Source: JAJFUE01 sp039683515 (GTDB lineage Bacteria > Sumerlaeota > Sumerlaeia > MVZB01). From it: a DNA stretch of 64,000 nt. The notes under the pieces are model-generated. The model searched no databases, was not told where the DNA came from, and saw only the letters and a program-made list of their open reading frames with translations. Location of the stretch: the NCBI GenBank assembly GCA_039683515.1, contig JBDKRG010000038.1:1-64000 (forward strand). The letters are read 5' to 3'. Positions within the stretch are counted from its first letter, which is position 1, and each line of letters begins with the position of its first letter. Both the position numbers and the translations under genes were made by a program. Positions 50,239 through 59,500 of the stretch are shown piece after piece.

Positions 50239-51063
50239 TCAGCGATTTTCATTTTCCTCAAGTCGCTTGATGCTTGTCTCGCTCGTTAAAAGCTTCATCT
50301 GGTGTATAGCGATCTGGTTCAGTTTGCGAAGTCGTTCCGCCTGAGGCGTTTTCGCCTGAATGAATAAGGCGTTGATGTTTTCCAGATTGGAAAGGCACAC
50401 AAGCTGTGACATGTCGGCGTAATCCCGGATGTTCCCTTTTTTGTCCGGATTGAGTTCCCTCCATTCCTGCGCGGTCTTGCCAAACAATGCGACGTTCAGG
50501 ACATCCGCCTCCGAGGCATATACCAAGTTCACCTGGCGCGACGACAATTCCTGTGGAATAAGATTCTCCTTAATGGCATCGGTGTGAATGCGGTAGTTGA
50601 TCCTCGCCAGATTGCGCCGAATGTCCCATCCAAGTTGCTTTCGTTCCCCCTCCTTGAGTCTTTGAAACTCCTTGATGAGATAGAGTTTGAACTCGACGGA
50701 TATCCAGGATGCGAACTCGAAGGCAATATCCTTGTGGGCGAAAGTGCCGCCATACCGGCCCGTCTTGGAAATTAAACCTATCGCGTGGGTCGCGTCGACC
50801 CAACGTTTTGCCGTCAGGATGAAACTATTGAGTCCAGCCTGTTTTCTAATCCCATCGAATTCGATGGGATTAAAACGGGGGTTGTTCAGGTGCTCCCAGA
50901 TTCCCAGGAACTCGATCGTGTTACGGTTCCGCAACCAATTCTGAATGATATAATCGGTGCGTTCCGAGTCTTTGTACCGGGCAATATCGGTCAGGCTGAT
51001 ATAGTCCTCTGAATCCCGCGTCTGAATTGTGATCTCTTTACTCAAAACCTTGATCTTTGACAT
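50239..51063 (-). CDS. KilA-N domain protein
   Basis: The 274-residue product carries a full KilA-N domain (about 15-135): YISLTDIARYKDSERTDYIIQNWLRNRNTIEFLGIWEHLNNPRFNPIEFDGIRKQAGLNSF...ATHAIGLISKTGRYGGTFAHKDIAFEFASWISVEFKLYLIKEFQRLKEGE. A conserved C-terminal half is typical of this chromosomal family (NYRIHTDAIKENLIPQ...NVALFGKTAQEWRELNPDKKGNIRDYADMSQL). KilA-N domains bind DNA and are frequent in phage and mobile elements; the function of this longer form is unknown. It is AT-richer than lon, convergent with it, and followed upstream by fragments of two more copies. Confidence 0.88.
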   Translation of the reverse strand: MSKIKVLSKEITIQTRDSEDYISLTDIARYKDSERTDYIIQNWLRNRNTIEFLGIWEHLNNPRFNPIEFDGIRKQAGLNSFILTAKRWVDATHAIGLISKTGRYGGTFAHKDIAFEFASWISVEFKLYLIKEFQRLKEGERKQLGWDIRRNLARINYRIHTDAIKENLIPQELSSRQVNLVYASEADVLNVALFGKTAQEWRELNPDKKGNIRDYADMSQLVCLSNLENINALFIQAKTPQAERLRKLNQIAIHQMKLLTSETSIKRLEENENR

Positions 51064-51081
51064 GATTCCACCCCTCTGTTC

Positions 51082-51265
51082 TTGACGCTCGATCCAGTGG
51101 TCTCGCCTCTAACATCTCGATTTCCAGAGGCTTAAAACCCGGACTGCTCAACATCTCCCACAGACCGAGCTGCCATTGTCACTCTCCTGCATTTGGTCTA
51201 ATCCCGTCGAATTCGACGGGATTAAAATCCGGGTTGTTCAAGTGTTCCCAGATGCCCAACGTGAG
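51082..51265 (-). pseudogene. fragments of two further KilA-N genes
   Basis: Two pieces match the KilA-N gene region around EFLGIWEHLNNPRFNPIEFDGIR. 51190-51265 reads LGIWEHLNNPDFNPVEFDGIR on the minus strand, and 51082-51180 reads LGLWEMLSSPGFKPLEIEMLEARPLDR. Both are cut off on either side. They suggest past duplication or exchange of this segment. Confidence 0.65.
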
Positions 51266-51276
51266 CCAAACAAATG

Positions 51277-51900
51277 TCATGAGATTGGAAGCAACTCGAA
51301 ACATACCCTATACTTTACCAACTTCACATTGGGCAATGCCCTTGCCGCGTAGACGACCCTTGGCTCGAAATCCGACGCAACCAGAATCCCCCTTACAGGA
51401 TCGGGACCACCCATTGCGAAACACCCCATGTAGCCCAGTATCTGGCCCAAGGCCGCGTCCTTCGCTTTTCCAGCCTTGAACTCAATGACCACGCGGTTGC
51501 CTTGGGCGTCCCGGGCAAGCAGATCGATCCTCCCGGCCTCGACCTGATATTCAATGCCGTTCTCGACCAGTACAAGCCCTTCTTCAATCTCCTGGACACG
51601 CGATGCATCGTAGGAATGCAGATCCCGCTCGAGCGAGAGGCTCGCGTCGATGATTTCCTGAACTTCGCATTCGGCCTCGTCGGTTTCTCCGGATTCGTTA
51701 TGCATATTGGAATCGAAACCCGGCACGGCAATCTCTCCGTTTTTGATTTTCGATTTGTACCACGCATAATGGGATTTCTGCCATTTGCTCGCGGGGAAAT
51801 GTTTTAGAACAAGCGATGTGAGCATTTCATACGACGGGAATGTACCTTCGTTCATGCATGTCTCAATCACTAATTCCTTGATTGTGCCGTAGTCGCCCAT
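51277..51900 (-). CDS. NucS/PD-(D/E)xK-like nuclease-domain protein
   Basis: The 207-residue product has an N-terminal helical part (YGTIKELVIETCMNEGTFPSYEMLTSLVLKHFPASKWQKSHYAWYKSKIK) and a C-terminal nuclease fold related to NucS/DUF91: LVLVENGIEYQVEAGRIDLLARDAQGNRVVIEFKAGKAKDAALGQILGYMGCF, with the acidic D, the ExK pair as EFK, and the following Gln. It may cut or bind DNA or RNA. GGGTGGGA precedes the ATG at 51900; an ATG at 51936 is possible. It is AT-richer than its surroundings and lies beside the KilA-N gene on the same strand, as in transferred islets. Confidence 0.8.
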   Translation of the reverse strand: MGDYGTIKELVIETCMNEGTFPSYEMLTSLVLKHFPASKWQKSHYAWYKSKIKNGEIAVPGFDSNMHNESGETDEAECEVQEIIDASLSLERDLHSYDASRVQEIEEGLVLVENGIEYQVEAGRIDLLARDAQGNRVVIEFKAGKAKDAALGQILGYMGCFAMGGPDPVRGILVASDFEPRVVYAARALPNVKLVKYRVCFELLPIS

Positions 51901-52113
51901 GTGATCCCACCCATTGTGTTGGTCTACAACCGTCATTGTTCAAATCCAGCTTGCATTGGCAAGCGGAATTCGGCGGCACAGCTATTTCCGGCGTTTCCAC
52001 CGAGATCCTTGTTATTGCGCGCGCCCTTCCTCCCCTTCCTTGACCATTCCCCCCCGCATCGTCATACTGTTTGGCTGAACGGGATGCGATGTTGCCGAAG
52101 GGAAATTGTTGCA

Positions 52114-54603
52114 ATGATGGTGGAGCGTTCCAGGGAATCCTTGGCGGCGGCGATGGCGGCGGTGCTGCTCGTCGGCGCGGGCATGCTGCTGCAGTTTTAT
52201 CATCTGTCGCGCCCCAACTTTTACCGCGACGTCCCCGCGCGCGACGGCGCCTACGTCCAGCAGATGAACCTGGACGGGACGTGGCTCGCCCCGAGCGTCG
52301 ACGGCAAGCCGCAGTTCGACGTCTCGCCGATGCACCTGTGGTCGATCAAGGCCGCCTCGCGCCTGCGCCCCGAGGTCGAGTTCTTCCACGTCCGCGCCCC
52401 CGGCGCCCTGTGCGCGCTCCTGCTGGCGATCCTCGTCGGCTGGTGGTTCTACCTGCACGCCGTCCGCTACGGCCGCGAGGACATGGCCGAGGTCCCCCCC
52501 GAGGGCTTCGCCCTGCTGGCCGCCCTCGTGACCGCCTCCAGCCCGTTCCTGATCATGGCCGGCCGCTCCGGCACGCCCGTGGCGATGTTCACGCTCGTGT
52601 GGCTGGCGGCGGCGTTCTGCTGGGGCGAGTCGCTCGAGGCGCGCCGCTCGTTCTACGCCGGCCGCCCCTGGCGCGTGTGGGTGATCTGGGGTTACCTGCT
52701 CGCCGGCCTCGGCATGCTCGTCTACGGCCCGGCCATGCTCGTGCTTTTGTGGGTCCCGTACGTCCTGGCCGCGCGCGCCTACCACCTCAACCGGCCGAGC
52801 TTCATCCACCTTCCGGGCCTCGTCCTGGCGCTGCTGATCGGCGCCTCGGCGCCGGCGGCCGCCTGCCTCGAGTGGCCCGACCGCTCCGCCGAAATCTGGC
52901 GCGCGTGGGCGACCCTGCCGCTCACCGGCCAGCCCCCGGTCAGCCTCGCCGCCAAAGCCGGCCTGTTCACCCTGAGCCACCTGCCGTGGCTCCTCCTGGC
53001 GCTGATCATGTGCGTGCGCGTCTGGCTGCGCAAGGACCGCTCCCCCACCCTGGTTTTCTGGATGAGCTCGCTCGTCGGCCTGGCGGTCGTCCTCGGCGTG
53101 GCCGGCCCGCGGTCGGGCGGGGTGCTCCTGCCGCTCGTGCCGATCGTGGCGCTCCTCGCGGCCGACGCCCTCTACCGCTGGAACTTCGAGCACGGCTCCG
53201 CGATCCTGCTGCGCGCCGTCATGCGCGTGACGATCGTCGTCGGCATCCTCGTCGGCATTTTCCTGGCCGTCCTCACCGAATCCCGTCTCGGCCAGGCGCT
53301 CCTCGGCCTGCTGGCGCTCAGCTGGCTCGTCTGGACGATCCGCGTCCGCCGCCACGGCATCATCTACACCCAGTGGCAGACGACCGCGCGCCTGGCGACG
53401 ATCATCCTGCTCATGATCATCGCCTGCGAGGCCGCCGTGCTCTCGGACTGGGTCCCGCGCGAATACATGTTCCACTCGACGATCGGCTACTTCGCCCGCG
53501 TCCACGAGCGGATGAAGAACGTCGACGCGCCGGCCGTCTACCTCGGCCGCCGCCTCCCCGGCCTGTACGCCTATTACCTGCACAACAAAACGCTGCGCCC
53601 CGTGGCCGACCTGAACCAGGTCACCCGCATGCCCAATGGCCGGCAGATCCTGTTCACGCGCGGCAACTTCGAGGCCCTCGCCGGCAAGCCCGGCTTCGTC
53701 CAGCTGACGACCAACCCGCGCGGCGCTGACGCCCTGCGCCCCTATGACGCCATGTACCTCGTCCTGCCGGCCGGCGTCGACTCGACCACCATCCCGCTGC
53801 GGATCGCCCTCGTCGGCAACAGCGGCACGCGCCGCTCCGCCGTCCGCGACGTGGCGCGCAAGCTCGGCGAAGAAAACGACGCCGCCCCGCTCGACCACGT
53901 CCTCATGCTCGGCAACAATATCTGGGGCCCGCGGCTGACCGACCACCTCGACTTCACGTCGAGCTTCGAGCGCCCGTTCCGCAACCTGTTGCGCAAGGGC
54001 GTCCTGTTCCACGCCGTCCTCGGCCACGAGGACCAGTCCTACGGCTGGATCCAGACGCATTACCCGCCGTTCCACATGGAGGGGCGCCGTTACTACTCCG
54101 CGCCGATGCGCGACGGTCTCGTCGAATGCTTCATGCTCGACACCGAATCGATGAACGCCGGCAAGGCTCAAGCCGACGAGCAGATCGCGTGGCTCGACAA
54201 GGCGCTTGGGGCCTCGCGCGCCCGCTGGAAGATCGTCGGCATGCACGAGGCGCTCCTCACGGCCGCCGGCAAGGGCAAGGCCTCGCCCCAGCTCGCCGCC
54301 AGGCTCATCCCCCTCTTCGAGCGCCACGGCGTCAGCCTCGTCGCCTGGGGGAACAACCCCTGGTACGAGCGCCTGCGCCAGAAGCCGGCCGGCCCGGTCT
54401 ACCTGAACGACGGCTGGAGCGGCAGCGCCGAGACGACCTCCTTCGCGCAGTCGCCCCTGCTGCAGGCGGCCAACTGCGAGCACGGCGGCTTCGTGCTGCT
54501 CGACGTGACCGACCGCGCGATGCGGCTGCGCGCGATCAACCGCAAGGGCGACCTGATCGACCAGCTCGAGATCCCCGCCCCCGCCGCGCCGCCGCGCCCA
54601 TGA
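52114..54603 (+). CDS. ArnT/PMT-like membrane glycosyltransferase fused to a degenerate metallophosphatase
   Basis: The 829-residue product has two parts. Residues 1 to about 470 contain roughly 11 membrane helices. The first outer loop is FYRDVPARDGAYVQQMNLDGTWLAPSVDGKPQFDVSPMHLW, the pattern of ArnT-type lipid-linked-sugar transferases (GT39/GT83), but the usual Asp-Glu pair is not intact. From about 560 a calcineurin-like/purple-acid-phosphatase fold follows: IALVGNSG, VLMLGNNIWG, AVLGHEDQSYG, WKIVGMHEAL and VAWGNNPWYER. These stand where GDxG, GDN, GNHD, HHP and GHxH are expected, so nearly all metal ligands are replaced. It overlaps comF as ATGA. A sugar-transfer or binding role in the envelope is plausible. 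Confidence 0.8.
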   Translation: MMVERSRESLAAAMAAVLLVGAGMLLQFYHLSRPNFYRDVPARDGAYVQQMNLDGTWLAPSVDGKPQFDVSPMHLWSIKAASRLRPEVEFFHVRAPGALCALLLAILVGWWFYLHAVRYGREDMAEVPPEGFALLAALVTASSPFLIMAGRSGTPVAMFTLVWLAAAFCWGESLEARRSFYAGRPWRVWVIWGYLLAGLGMLVYGPAMLVLLWVPYVLAARAYHLNRPSFIHLPGLVLALLIGASAPAAACLEWPDRSAEIWRAWATLPLTGQPPVSLAAKAGLFTLSHLPWLLLALIMCVRVWLRKDRSPTLVFWMSSLVGLAVVLGVAGPRSGGVLLPLVPIVALLAADALYRWNFEHGSAILLRAVMRVTIVVGILVGIFLAVLTESRLGQALLGLLALSWLVWTIRVRRHGIIYTQWQTTARLATIILLMIIACEAAVLSDWVPREYMFHSTIGYFARVHERMKNVDAPAVYLGRRLPGLYAYYLHNKTLRPVADLNQVTRMPNGRQILFTRGNFEALAGKPGFVQLTTNPRGADALRPYDAMYLVLPAGVDSTTIPLRIALVGNSGTRRSAVRDVARKLGEENDAAPLDHVLMLGNNIWGPRLTDHLDFTSSFERPFRNLLRKGVLFHAVLGHEDQSYGWIQTHYPPFHMEGRRYYSAPMRDGLVECFMLDTESMNAGKAQADEQIAWLDKALGASRARWKIVGMHEALLTAAGKGKASPQLAARLIPLFERHGVSLVAWGNNPWYERLRQKPAGPVYLNDGWSGSAETTSFAQSPLLQAANCEHGGFVLLDVTDRAMRLRAINRKGDLIDQLEIPAPAAPPRP

Positions 54604-55385
54604 CGCGGCCGCGGCCGCTGACCGCGCTCCGCGACTGGGGCGCCGCCGTCGTCGATTTCCTCTACCCGCCCGTCTGCATGCTGTGTCTGGGCCGGCTCGG
54701 CCGGGGCGAGCGCATCGTCTGCGACCGCTGCCGCGCGCGCCTCGCCCTGGAACCCCGCTGGCGCTGCGGCGTCTGCGGCGCGGCCGGGATCGGCGGCGAA
54801 CCCGACCCGGGCCGCCGCTGCCGGCTCTGCCCGCCGTTGGGCGCGTCCTACAACGGCGTCCTGAGCGTGATCGGCTACGGCCCGCTCCCGGCGCGCTGCG
54901 TCCACCTGTTCAAATACCAGCGCCGGGTGGAGCTGGGCGAGCTCATGGCCCGGCTCATGTGCGAGCGCCTTGTCGGGCCGCTCGATACGTTATCGGGCAG
55001 GCTGGATGTCATCGCGCCGGTGCCGCTGCACTGGGCGCGGCGGATGGGCCGGGGGTTCAACCAGAGCCAGACGCTGGCGCGCCCGCTCGCCGTCGCGCTG
55101 GGGTTGCCGCTCGAGACGGACCTGCTGCGCCGTACGCGTTACACCCGGCGCCAGGCGCTCCTGCCCCGCGAGCGGCGCGGCGACAACATCCGCGGCGCCT
55201 TCGGCCTCGGCCGCGGCGCCGGCGTCGACGGCCTCGGCGTCCTGCTGGTCGACGACGTCGTCACCAGCGGTGCGACGATCGAGGAATGCGCCCGCACGCT
55301 GCGTGCCGCCGGCGCGCGCGAAGTCTGGGCCGCCAGCTACGCCCGCGCCGGCATGGGGGGAGGAGAAATGATGAATGATGAGTGA
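54600..55385 (+). CDS. comF: ComF-family phosphoribosyltransferase-like protein
   Basis: ComF proteins help take up single-stranded DNA across the membrane in competent bacteria, although many are of unknown function. The 261-residue product has the N-terminal zinc-ribbon-like cysteines (CMLCLGRLGRGERIVCDRCRARL, CGVCGAAG, CRLCPP), the core YNGVLSVIGYGPLPARCVHLFKYQRRVELGELMARLM, VIAPVPLHWARRMGRGFNQSQTLA, and the PRTase loop VLLVDDVVTSGATIEECARTL. The last residues (EMMNDE) and the stop codon are formed by the simple repeat that follows. It is coupled to the glycosyltransferase fusion upstream. Confidence 0.92.
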   Translation: MTRPRPLTALRDWGAAVVDFLYPPVCMLCLGRLGRGERIVCDRCRARLALEPRWRCGVCGAAGIGGEPDPGRRCRLCPPLGASYNGVLSVIGYGPLPARCVHLFKYQRRVELGELMARLMCERLVGPLDTLSGRLDVIAPVPLHWARRMGRGFNQSQTLARPLAVALGLPLETDLLRRTRYTRRQALLPRERRGDNIRGAFGLGRGAGVDGLGVLLVDDVVTSGATIEECARTLRAAGAREVWAASYARAGMGGGEMMNDE

Positions 55386-55475
55386 TGAATGTGTCCGGTG
55401 ATTCCGGCTCTCATCGCTCATCTCTCATCGCTCATCTCTTTTTTCATCATTCATCACTCATCACTCAATACCGCT
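55370..55475. repeat. GATGAATGATGAG simple repeat between convergent genes
   Basis: ATGATGAATGATGAGTGATG, then TCATCGCTCATCTCTCATCG, then TCATCATTCATCACTCATC. Its left end supplies the last codons and stop of comF and its right end those of the hybrid kinase on the other strand. Confidence 0.8.
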
Positions 55476-58400
55476 TCGCGCATCTTCGCCGCCAGCGTCT
55501 CCAGCGTGAACGGCTTCTGCAGGAAGTGGACCCCGCGGTCGAGCACGCCCCGGTGCGCGATCACGTCGGCCGTGTAGCCCGACATGAACAGGCACTTGAT
55601 ATCGGGCCTGAGCTCGTGGAGCCGCCGTTGCAGATCGCGCCCGCTCATTTCGGGCATGATGATGTCGGTCAGCAGCAGGTCGATCTTCCCCCGATGCTTC
55701 CGGAAAATCTCGATCGCCTCGCCCGGGCTCCTCGAGGCGAGGACCGTGTAGCCGAGGTTCTCCAGCATGTAGGTGGCCAGCTTCAGGAGCGCCGCCTCGT
55801 CCTCGACGAGCAGCACGGTTTCCGTGCCGCGGGGCGTCCCGGCCGGGGTGCGCGGCGCGTCGGCGTCGTCGCCCTCGACCTCGTGGCGCGGCAGGTGGAT
55901 GTCGAACGTCGCCCCCCGCCCCGGCTCGCTGCGGACGTCGATGAACCCGTTGTTCTGCTTGACGATGCCGTAGACGGTCGCCAGTCCGAGCCCCGTCCCC
56001 TGCCCCTTGGCCTTGGTCGTGAAAAACGGCTCGAACAGGTGCGCCAGGGCCTCGCGGTCCATCCCGCAGCCGGTGTCGCTGACCTCGACCAGCACGTAGG
56101 GGCCGGGCAGCGCCCCGTCGCGGCTGCCGCCGTAGGATTCGCTGACTTCGACGTTGCTGGTCCGGATCGTGATCCTGCCGACGCCCGTGATCGCGTCGCG
56201 CGCGTTGACGACGAGGTTGGCCAGGATCTGGTCGATCTGCGCCGGGTCCATCATCACCGGCCACAGGCTCGCGGCCGGCTGCCATTCGAGCCGCGTGTCC
56301 TCGCCGATGAGCCGCCCGAGCATGTTCAGCATCCCCTCGATCGTGCTGTTGAGGTTGAGGACCCTCGGCGCGATCGTCTGCTTGCGCGCGAAGGCCAGCA
56401 GCTGGCGCGTCAGCCCGGCCGAGCGCTCCGCCGCGCTGAGAATCTCCTGGAAGAACCGGCGCATGGGATCGTCCTCCCCGAGCCGGTCCAGCGCCATCTC
56501 CGAGTAGCCGACGATGACGTTGAGCATGTTGTTGAAGTCGTGGGCGACGCCCCCCGCCAGCCTCCCGACCGACTCCATCTTCTGCGCTTGCCGCAGCTGC
56601 GCCTCGAGCCTCCCCCGCTCCTCCTCGGCCCGCTTGCGCTCGCTGATGTTGCGCGCGATCCCCTCGACCGACGTCACGTTGCCGGCCCGGTCGAACAGCG
56701 GGATCTCGAACACCTCCAGGTGCCGCGACGAGCCGTCCTTGTGCTTGACCGCGACCTCGAACGGCGGCTGCGGCTCGCCCACAAGCGTCAACTCCGAGTG
56801 CCGGATCGCGACCTTGTTGATGATCGAGTCCGTCAATGACTCCGAGAAATGGACCATGCATTCTTCGGGCGCCCAGCCGAGCACGTTCGACACCGACGGG
56901 CTCAGGTACGTGTAGACGCCGTTGCGGTCCTCCTGGTAGAGGAAATACTCGTTCTGAATCCCCTCGAGCAGGCGCCGGAATTTGTCCTCGCTGTCGCGCA
57001 GGGCGTCCTCGGCCTGGCGCTGAACGACCGCCACCGCCAGCTGGCTGGCCAGCTGCTCCATGAACCCCACCAGCTCCGGCGTGAACCGCCCCGGAGCCCG
57101 GTCGTTGATCTGGATCAGCCCGATGATCTGGTCGCCGTGGCGCAGCGGGATGAGCGCCACCGACTCGTAGCCGGCCTCGGTGCAGAAGCTGCGTGTCAGC
57201 GACCGGCGCTCCTCGTCGCTCAGCCCGGCCATCAGCTCCGTCGTGCCGTTGGTCCAGAAACTCCCGTTCGGCGTGCAGTACGGCAGGTCCGCGCCGATGC
57301 GCCCGCGCAGGATCCTGCCGCACATGCACTCGAGCACCAGGTTGCCGGTCTCGTCGCGGACGGGCCGCCCGTCGGCGTCGCGGCGGCAGAGCAGGTTTTC
57401 GCCCCCGATGAATTCGGGATCGAACCCCCTCGATTCGCAGTACGGGAAATCCTCCCCCTCGCGCAGCCGGATCCCGACCGCCTCGCACCCGGTCCAGTTT
57501 TGCAGCAGGCCCAGCACCAGGCGGATCAGCTCGTGCAACTGGCTGCGGTCGTTGAGCAGCCGCAGCAGCTCCAGCATCGCCTCCCGCTCGCGCCGGCCGC
57601 GGCGCGTTTCCGTCACGTCCCGGAACGATTCCTGCACGACCTTCTGGCCCGCGATCTCGAGGATGTGCGCCTTGACCGCGACCTCCTTGAGCGGCCCCGA
57701 TTTGGTCAGCAGCCGCTTCTCCGAGACCCGCCCGCCGTTGCCGGAGATCGCCGCCGGACCGGTCCCCCCCGCATCGGGCGGGTCCAGGACCGACAGCGGC
57801 CGCCCGACCAGCTCGGCCTTCGCATAACCGGTCAGCTCCAGGAACGCCTCATTGCAGTCCAGCAGCGCGCCCGTCTCCGGGTCCGACAGCGCGATCCCCT
57901 CGATCGCCTTGTCGAACAGCGTCCGGTAGCGCGCCTCGCTCGCGCACAGCTCCTCCTCGGCCCGCTTGATGTCGACGAATTTCCACACCGCATCCATCAA
58001 CAGCGTGAGCTGGAGCACGTCCGATTCGTCATAATCCTCGGCCTTGTTGGCCACCCCCACCACCGCGACGATCTGGCCCTCCCGGAACACCGGAACGGTC
58101 ATGAACTTGGTCAGCGGGGCATGCCCCTCGGGATAGCCGCGCTTGCGCGGGTGATCGGCATTGAAGTCGTTCAGGATGATCGGCTTGCGCTGGCGGACGG
58201 CCTCGCCCCACAGGCCCGTCTGGTCCAGCTCATAGATGTCGTGCGAATCCCGTATCGAGCATTGCGCCATGACCCCCAACGACCATGTGTTCAGGACGAA
58301 GAGCTTCTTGTCCTCGTGGTAGAAGAAGATGTAGCCGATTTCGCTTTCGGTCAGATTGATCGCCTCGTTGAGCGCGTTGTCCAGAAACTCCTGCGTCGTC

Positions 58401-59500
58401 TTGGCGCGATACTGCAAGATGCTCACGAGCCCCCGCAGCCGCGTTTCGGTGCGGCGGATCTGCTCCTCGGACCGCTTGCGCTCGGTGATGTCGCGGAAAT
58501 ACCAGACGCGGCCGTGGTAGCGCCCGTCCGCCCCGAACATCGGCGCCGAATAACGGTCCAAGACCCGGCCGTCGGCCAGAAGCAGCTCGTCATGGCCCGT
58601 CTCGGTCTTGTGGTCGTACAGGTATCGAACCCGCTCCAGGAACGACGCCGGATCGGCGTTGCAGCTCGCCACGAACTGCAGGATCGGCCCGTCGTTGCCG
58701 CCCTCGATCAGCTCCGCCGGAACCTCCCAGATCTCGACAAACCGCGGGTTGTGCATGAGGATGCGGCCTTGCTCGTCCACCACGAGAATCCCGTCAATCG
58801 AGGCCTTCATCTGCGTCGACAGCAGGACGTTCCCGAGCCGCAGCTCCTCCTCCGCCCGCTTCTGCTCGGTGATGTCCCAGACCGTGGAAACCACCACCCC
58901 CATGTCGGGCAGCGGCGTGTTCGTGACCGAGATGTAATGGGTCTCCTCGCCGCCGCGGGTGATGGGGATGCCGTCCCACCGCATCCGTCCGGCGTCCCCG
59001 CTCGCGCAATCCTCCAGCACGCGGGCCCGGAGTTCCTGCCTGAACTCCGGATCTTCATAGACGGCCTCCCAGAATGCATCCGGGTCGGCGAGCTTGTCGC
59101 GCGTCGTCCGGTGGATGGCCGCGAACGGATCGTTCATGTACTCGAACCGCGCCGGGTTCGACGTCGAAATCACCGCGATCCCGATCGGCAGGTTGTCGAA
59201 CACCGTCTTGAGCTCGTTCCGGCTCTCCTGGATCGCCTTGCGCGACTCGAGCTCGGACTGCCGCATCGCGCGGCGGAGCGCCGCCTCGCGCCGCCGGCAG
59301 GCGATCACGACCACGGCCGGCACGATCAGCGCCAAAACGATGAAGCCGACGGCGCCGGCCGCCTCGTATGGCTCGCGCCGCGCGCCGGCCGCCGCCCCGC
59401 CCTCGCCGCCGCAGCCCAGCAGCGCCATGAAGAGCGCACTCAACGCCAAAACCGCCGCGCGCGGCCGGCGTCCCCATCCGGTCCTGAACATCTCGGGCAT
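55454..59500 (-). CDS. multi-PAS/GAF hybrid sensor histidine kinase
   Basis: This 1348-residue protein senses a signal through many domains and ends in its own receiver. The N-terminus has a lipobox-like LALSALFMALLGCGG, then a membrane helix (GAVGFIVLALIVPAVVVIAC). In order follow PAS (about 90-215), PAS (220-345), GAF (360-525), PAS (530-655), GAF (670-850), PAS (855-970), HisKA with His987 in GGVAHDFNNMLNVI, HATPase (about 1090-1210; DTGCGMD, GQGTGLGLATVYG) and REC (1226-1348) with Asp1279 in LLLTDIIMPEMSG. The phosphate probably moves from His987 to Asp1279 and on to an unseen partner. GAGG precedes the ATG. No response regulator lies next to it. The last codons come from a simple repeat. 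Confidence 0.94.
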   Translation of the reverse strand: MPEMFRTGWGRRPRAAVLALSALFMALLGCGGEGGAAAGARREPYEAAGAVGFIVLALIVPAVVVIACRRREAALRRAMRQSELESRKAIQESRNELKTVFDNLPIGIAVISTSNPARFEYMNDPFAAIHRTTRDKLADPDAFWEAVYEDPEFRQELRARVLEDCASGDAGRMRWDGIPITRGGEETHYISVTNTPLPDMGVVVSTVWDITEQKRAEEELRLGNVLLSTQMKASIDGILVVDEQGRILMHNPRFVEIWEVPAELIEGGNDGPILQFVASCNADPASFLERVRYLYDHKTETGHDELLLADGRVLDRYSAPMFGADGRYHGRVWYFRDITERKRSEEQIRRTETRLRGLVSILQYRAKTTQEFLDNALNEAINLTESEIGYIFFYHEDKKLFVLNTWSLGVMAQCSIRDSHDIYELDQTGLWGEAVRQRKPIILNDFNADHPRKRGYPEGHAPLTKFMTVPVFREGQIVAVVGVANKAEDYDESDVLQLTLLMDAVWKFVDIKRAEEELCASEARYRTLFDKAIEGIALSDPETGALLDCNEAFLELTGYAKAELVGRPLSVLDPPDAGGTGPAAISGNGGRVSEKRLLTKSGPLKEVAVKAHILEIAGQKVVQESFRDVTETRRGRREREAMLELLRLLNDRSQLHELIRLVLGLLQNWTGCEAVGIRLREGEDFPYCESRGFDPEFIGGENLLCRRDADGRPVRDETGNLVLECMCGRILRGRIGADLPYCTPNGSFWTNGTTELMAGLSDEERRSLTRSFCTEAGYESVALIPLRHGDQIIGLIQINDRAPGRFTPELVGFMEQLASQLAVAVVQRQAEDALRDSEDKFRRLLEGIQNEYFLYQEDRNGVYTYLSPSVSNVLGWAPEECMVHFSESLTDSIINKVAIRHSELTLVGEPQPPFEVAVKHKDGSSRHLEVFEIPLFDRAGNVTSVEGIARNISERKRAEEERGRLEAQLRQAQKMESVGRLAGGVAHDFNNMLNVIVGYSEMALDRLGEDDPMRRFFQEILSAAERSAGLTRQLLAFARKQTIAPRVLNLNSTIEGMLNMLGRLIGEDTRLEWQPAASLWPVMMDPAQIDQILANLVVNARDAITGVGRITIRTSNVEVSESYGGSRDGALPGPYVLVEVSDTGCGMDREALAHLFEPFFTTKAKGQGTGLGLATVYGIVKQNNGFIDVRSEPGRGATFDIHLPRHEVEGDDADAPRTPAGTPRGTETVLLVEDEAALLKLATYMLENLGYTVLASRSPGEAIEIFRKHRGKIDLLLTDIIMPEMSGRDLQRRLHELRPDIKCLFMSGYTADVIAHRGVLDRGVHFLQKPFTLETLAAKMREAVLSDE

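Noticed and set aside
50239..51936. Prophage suggested by the KilA-N domain
   Set aside because: No integrase, structural or lysis genes surround it. This KilA-N family is also common on chromosomes outside phages.
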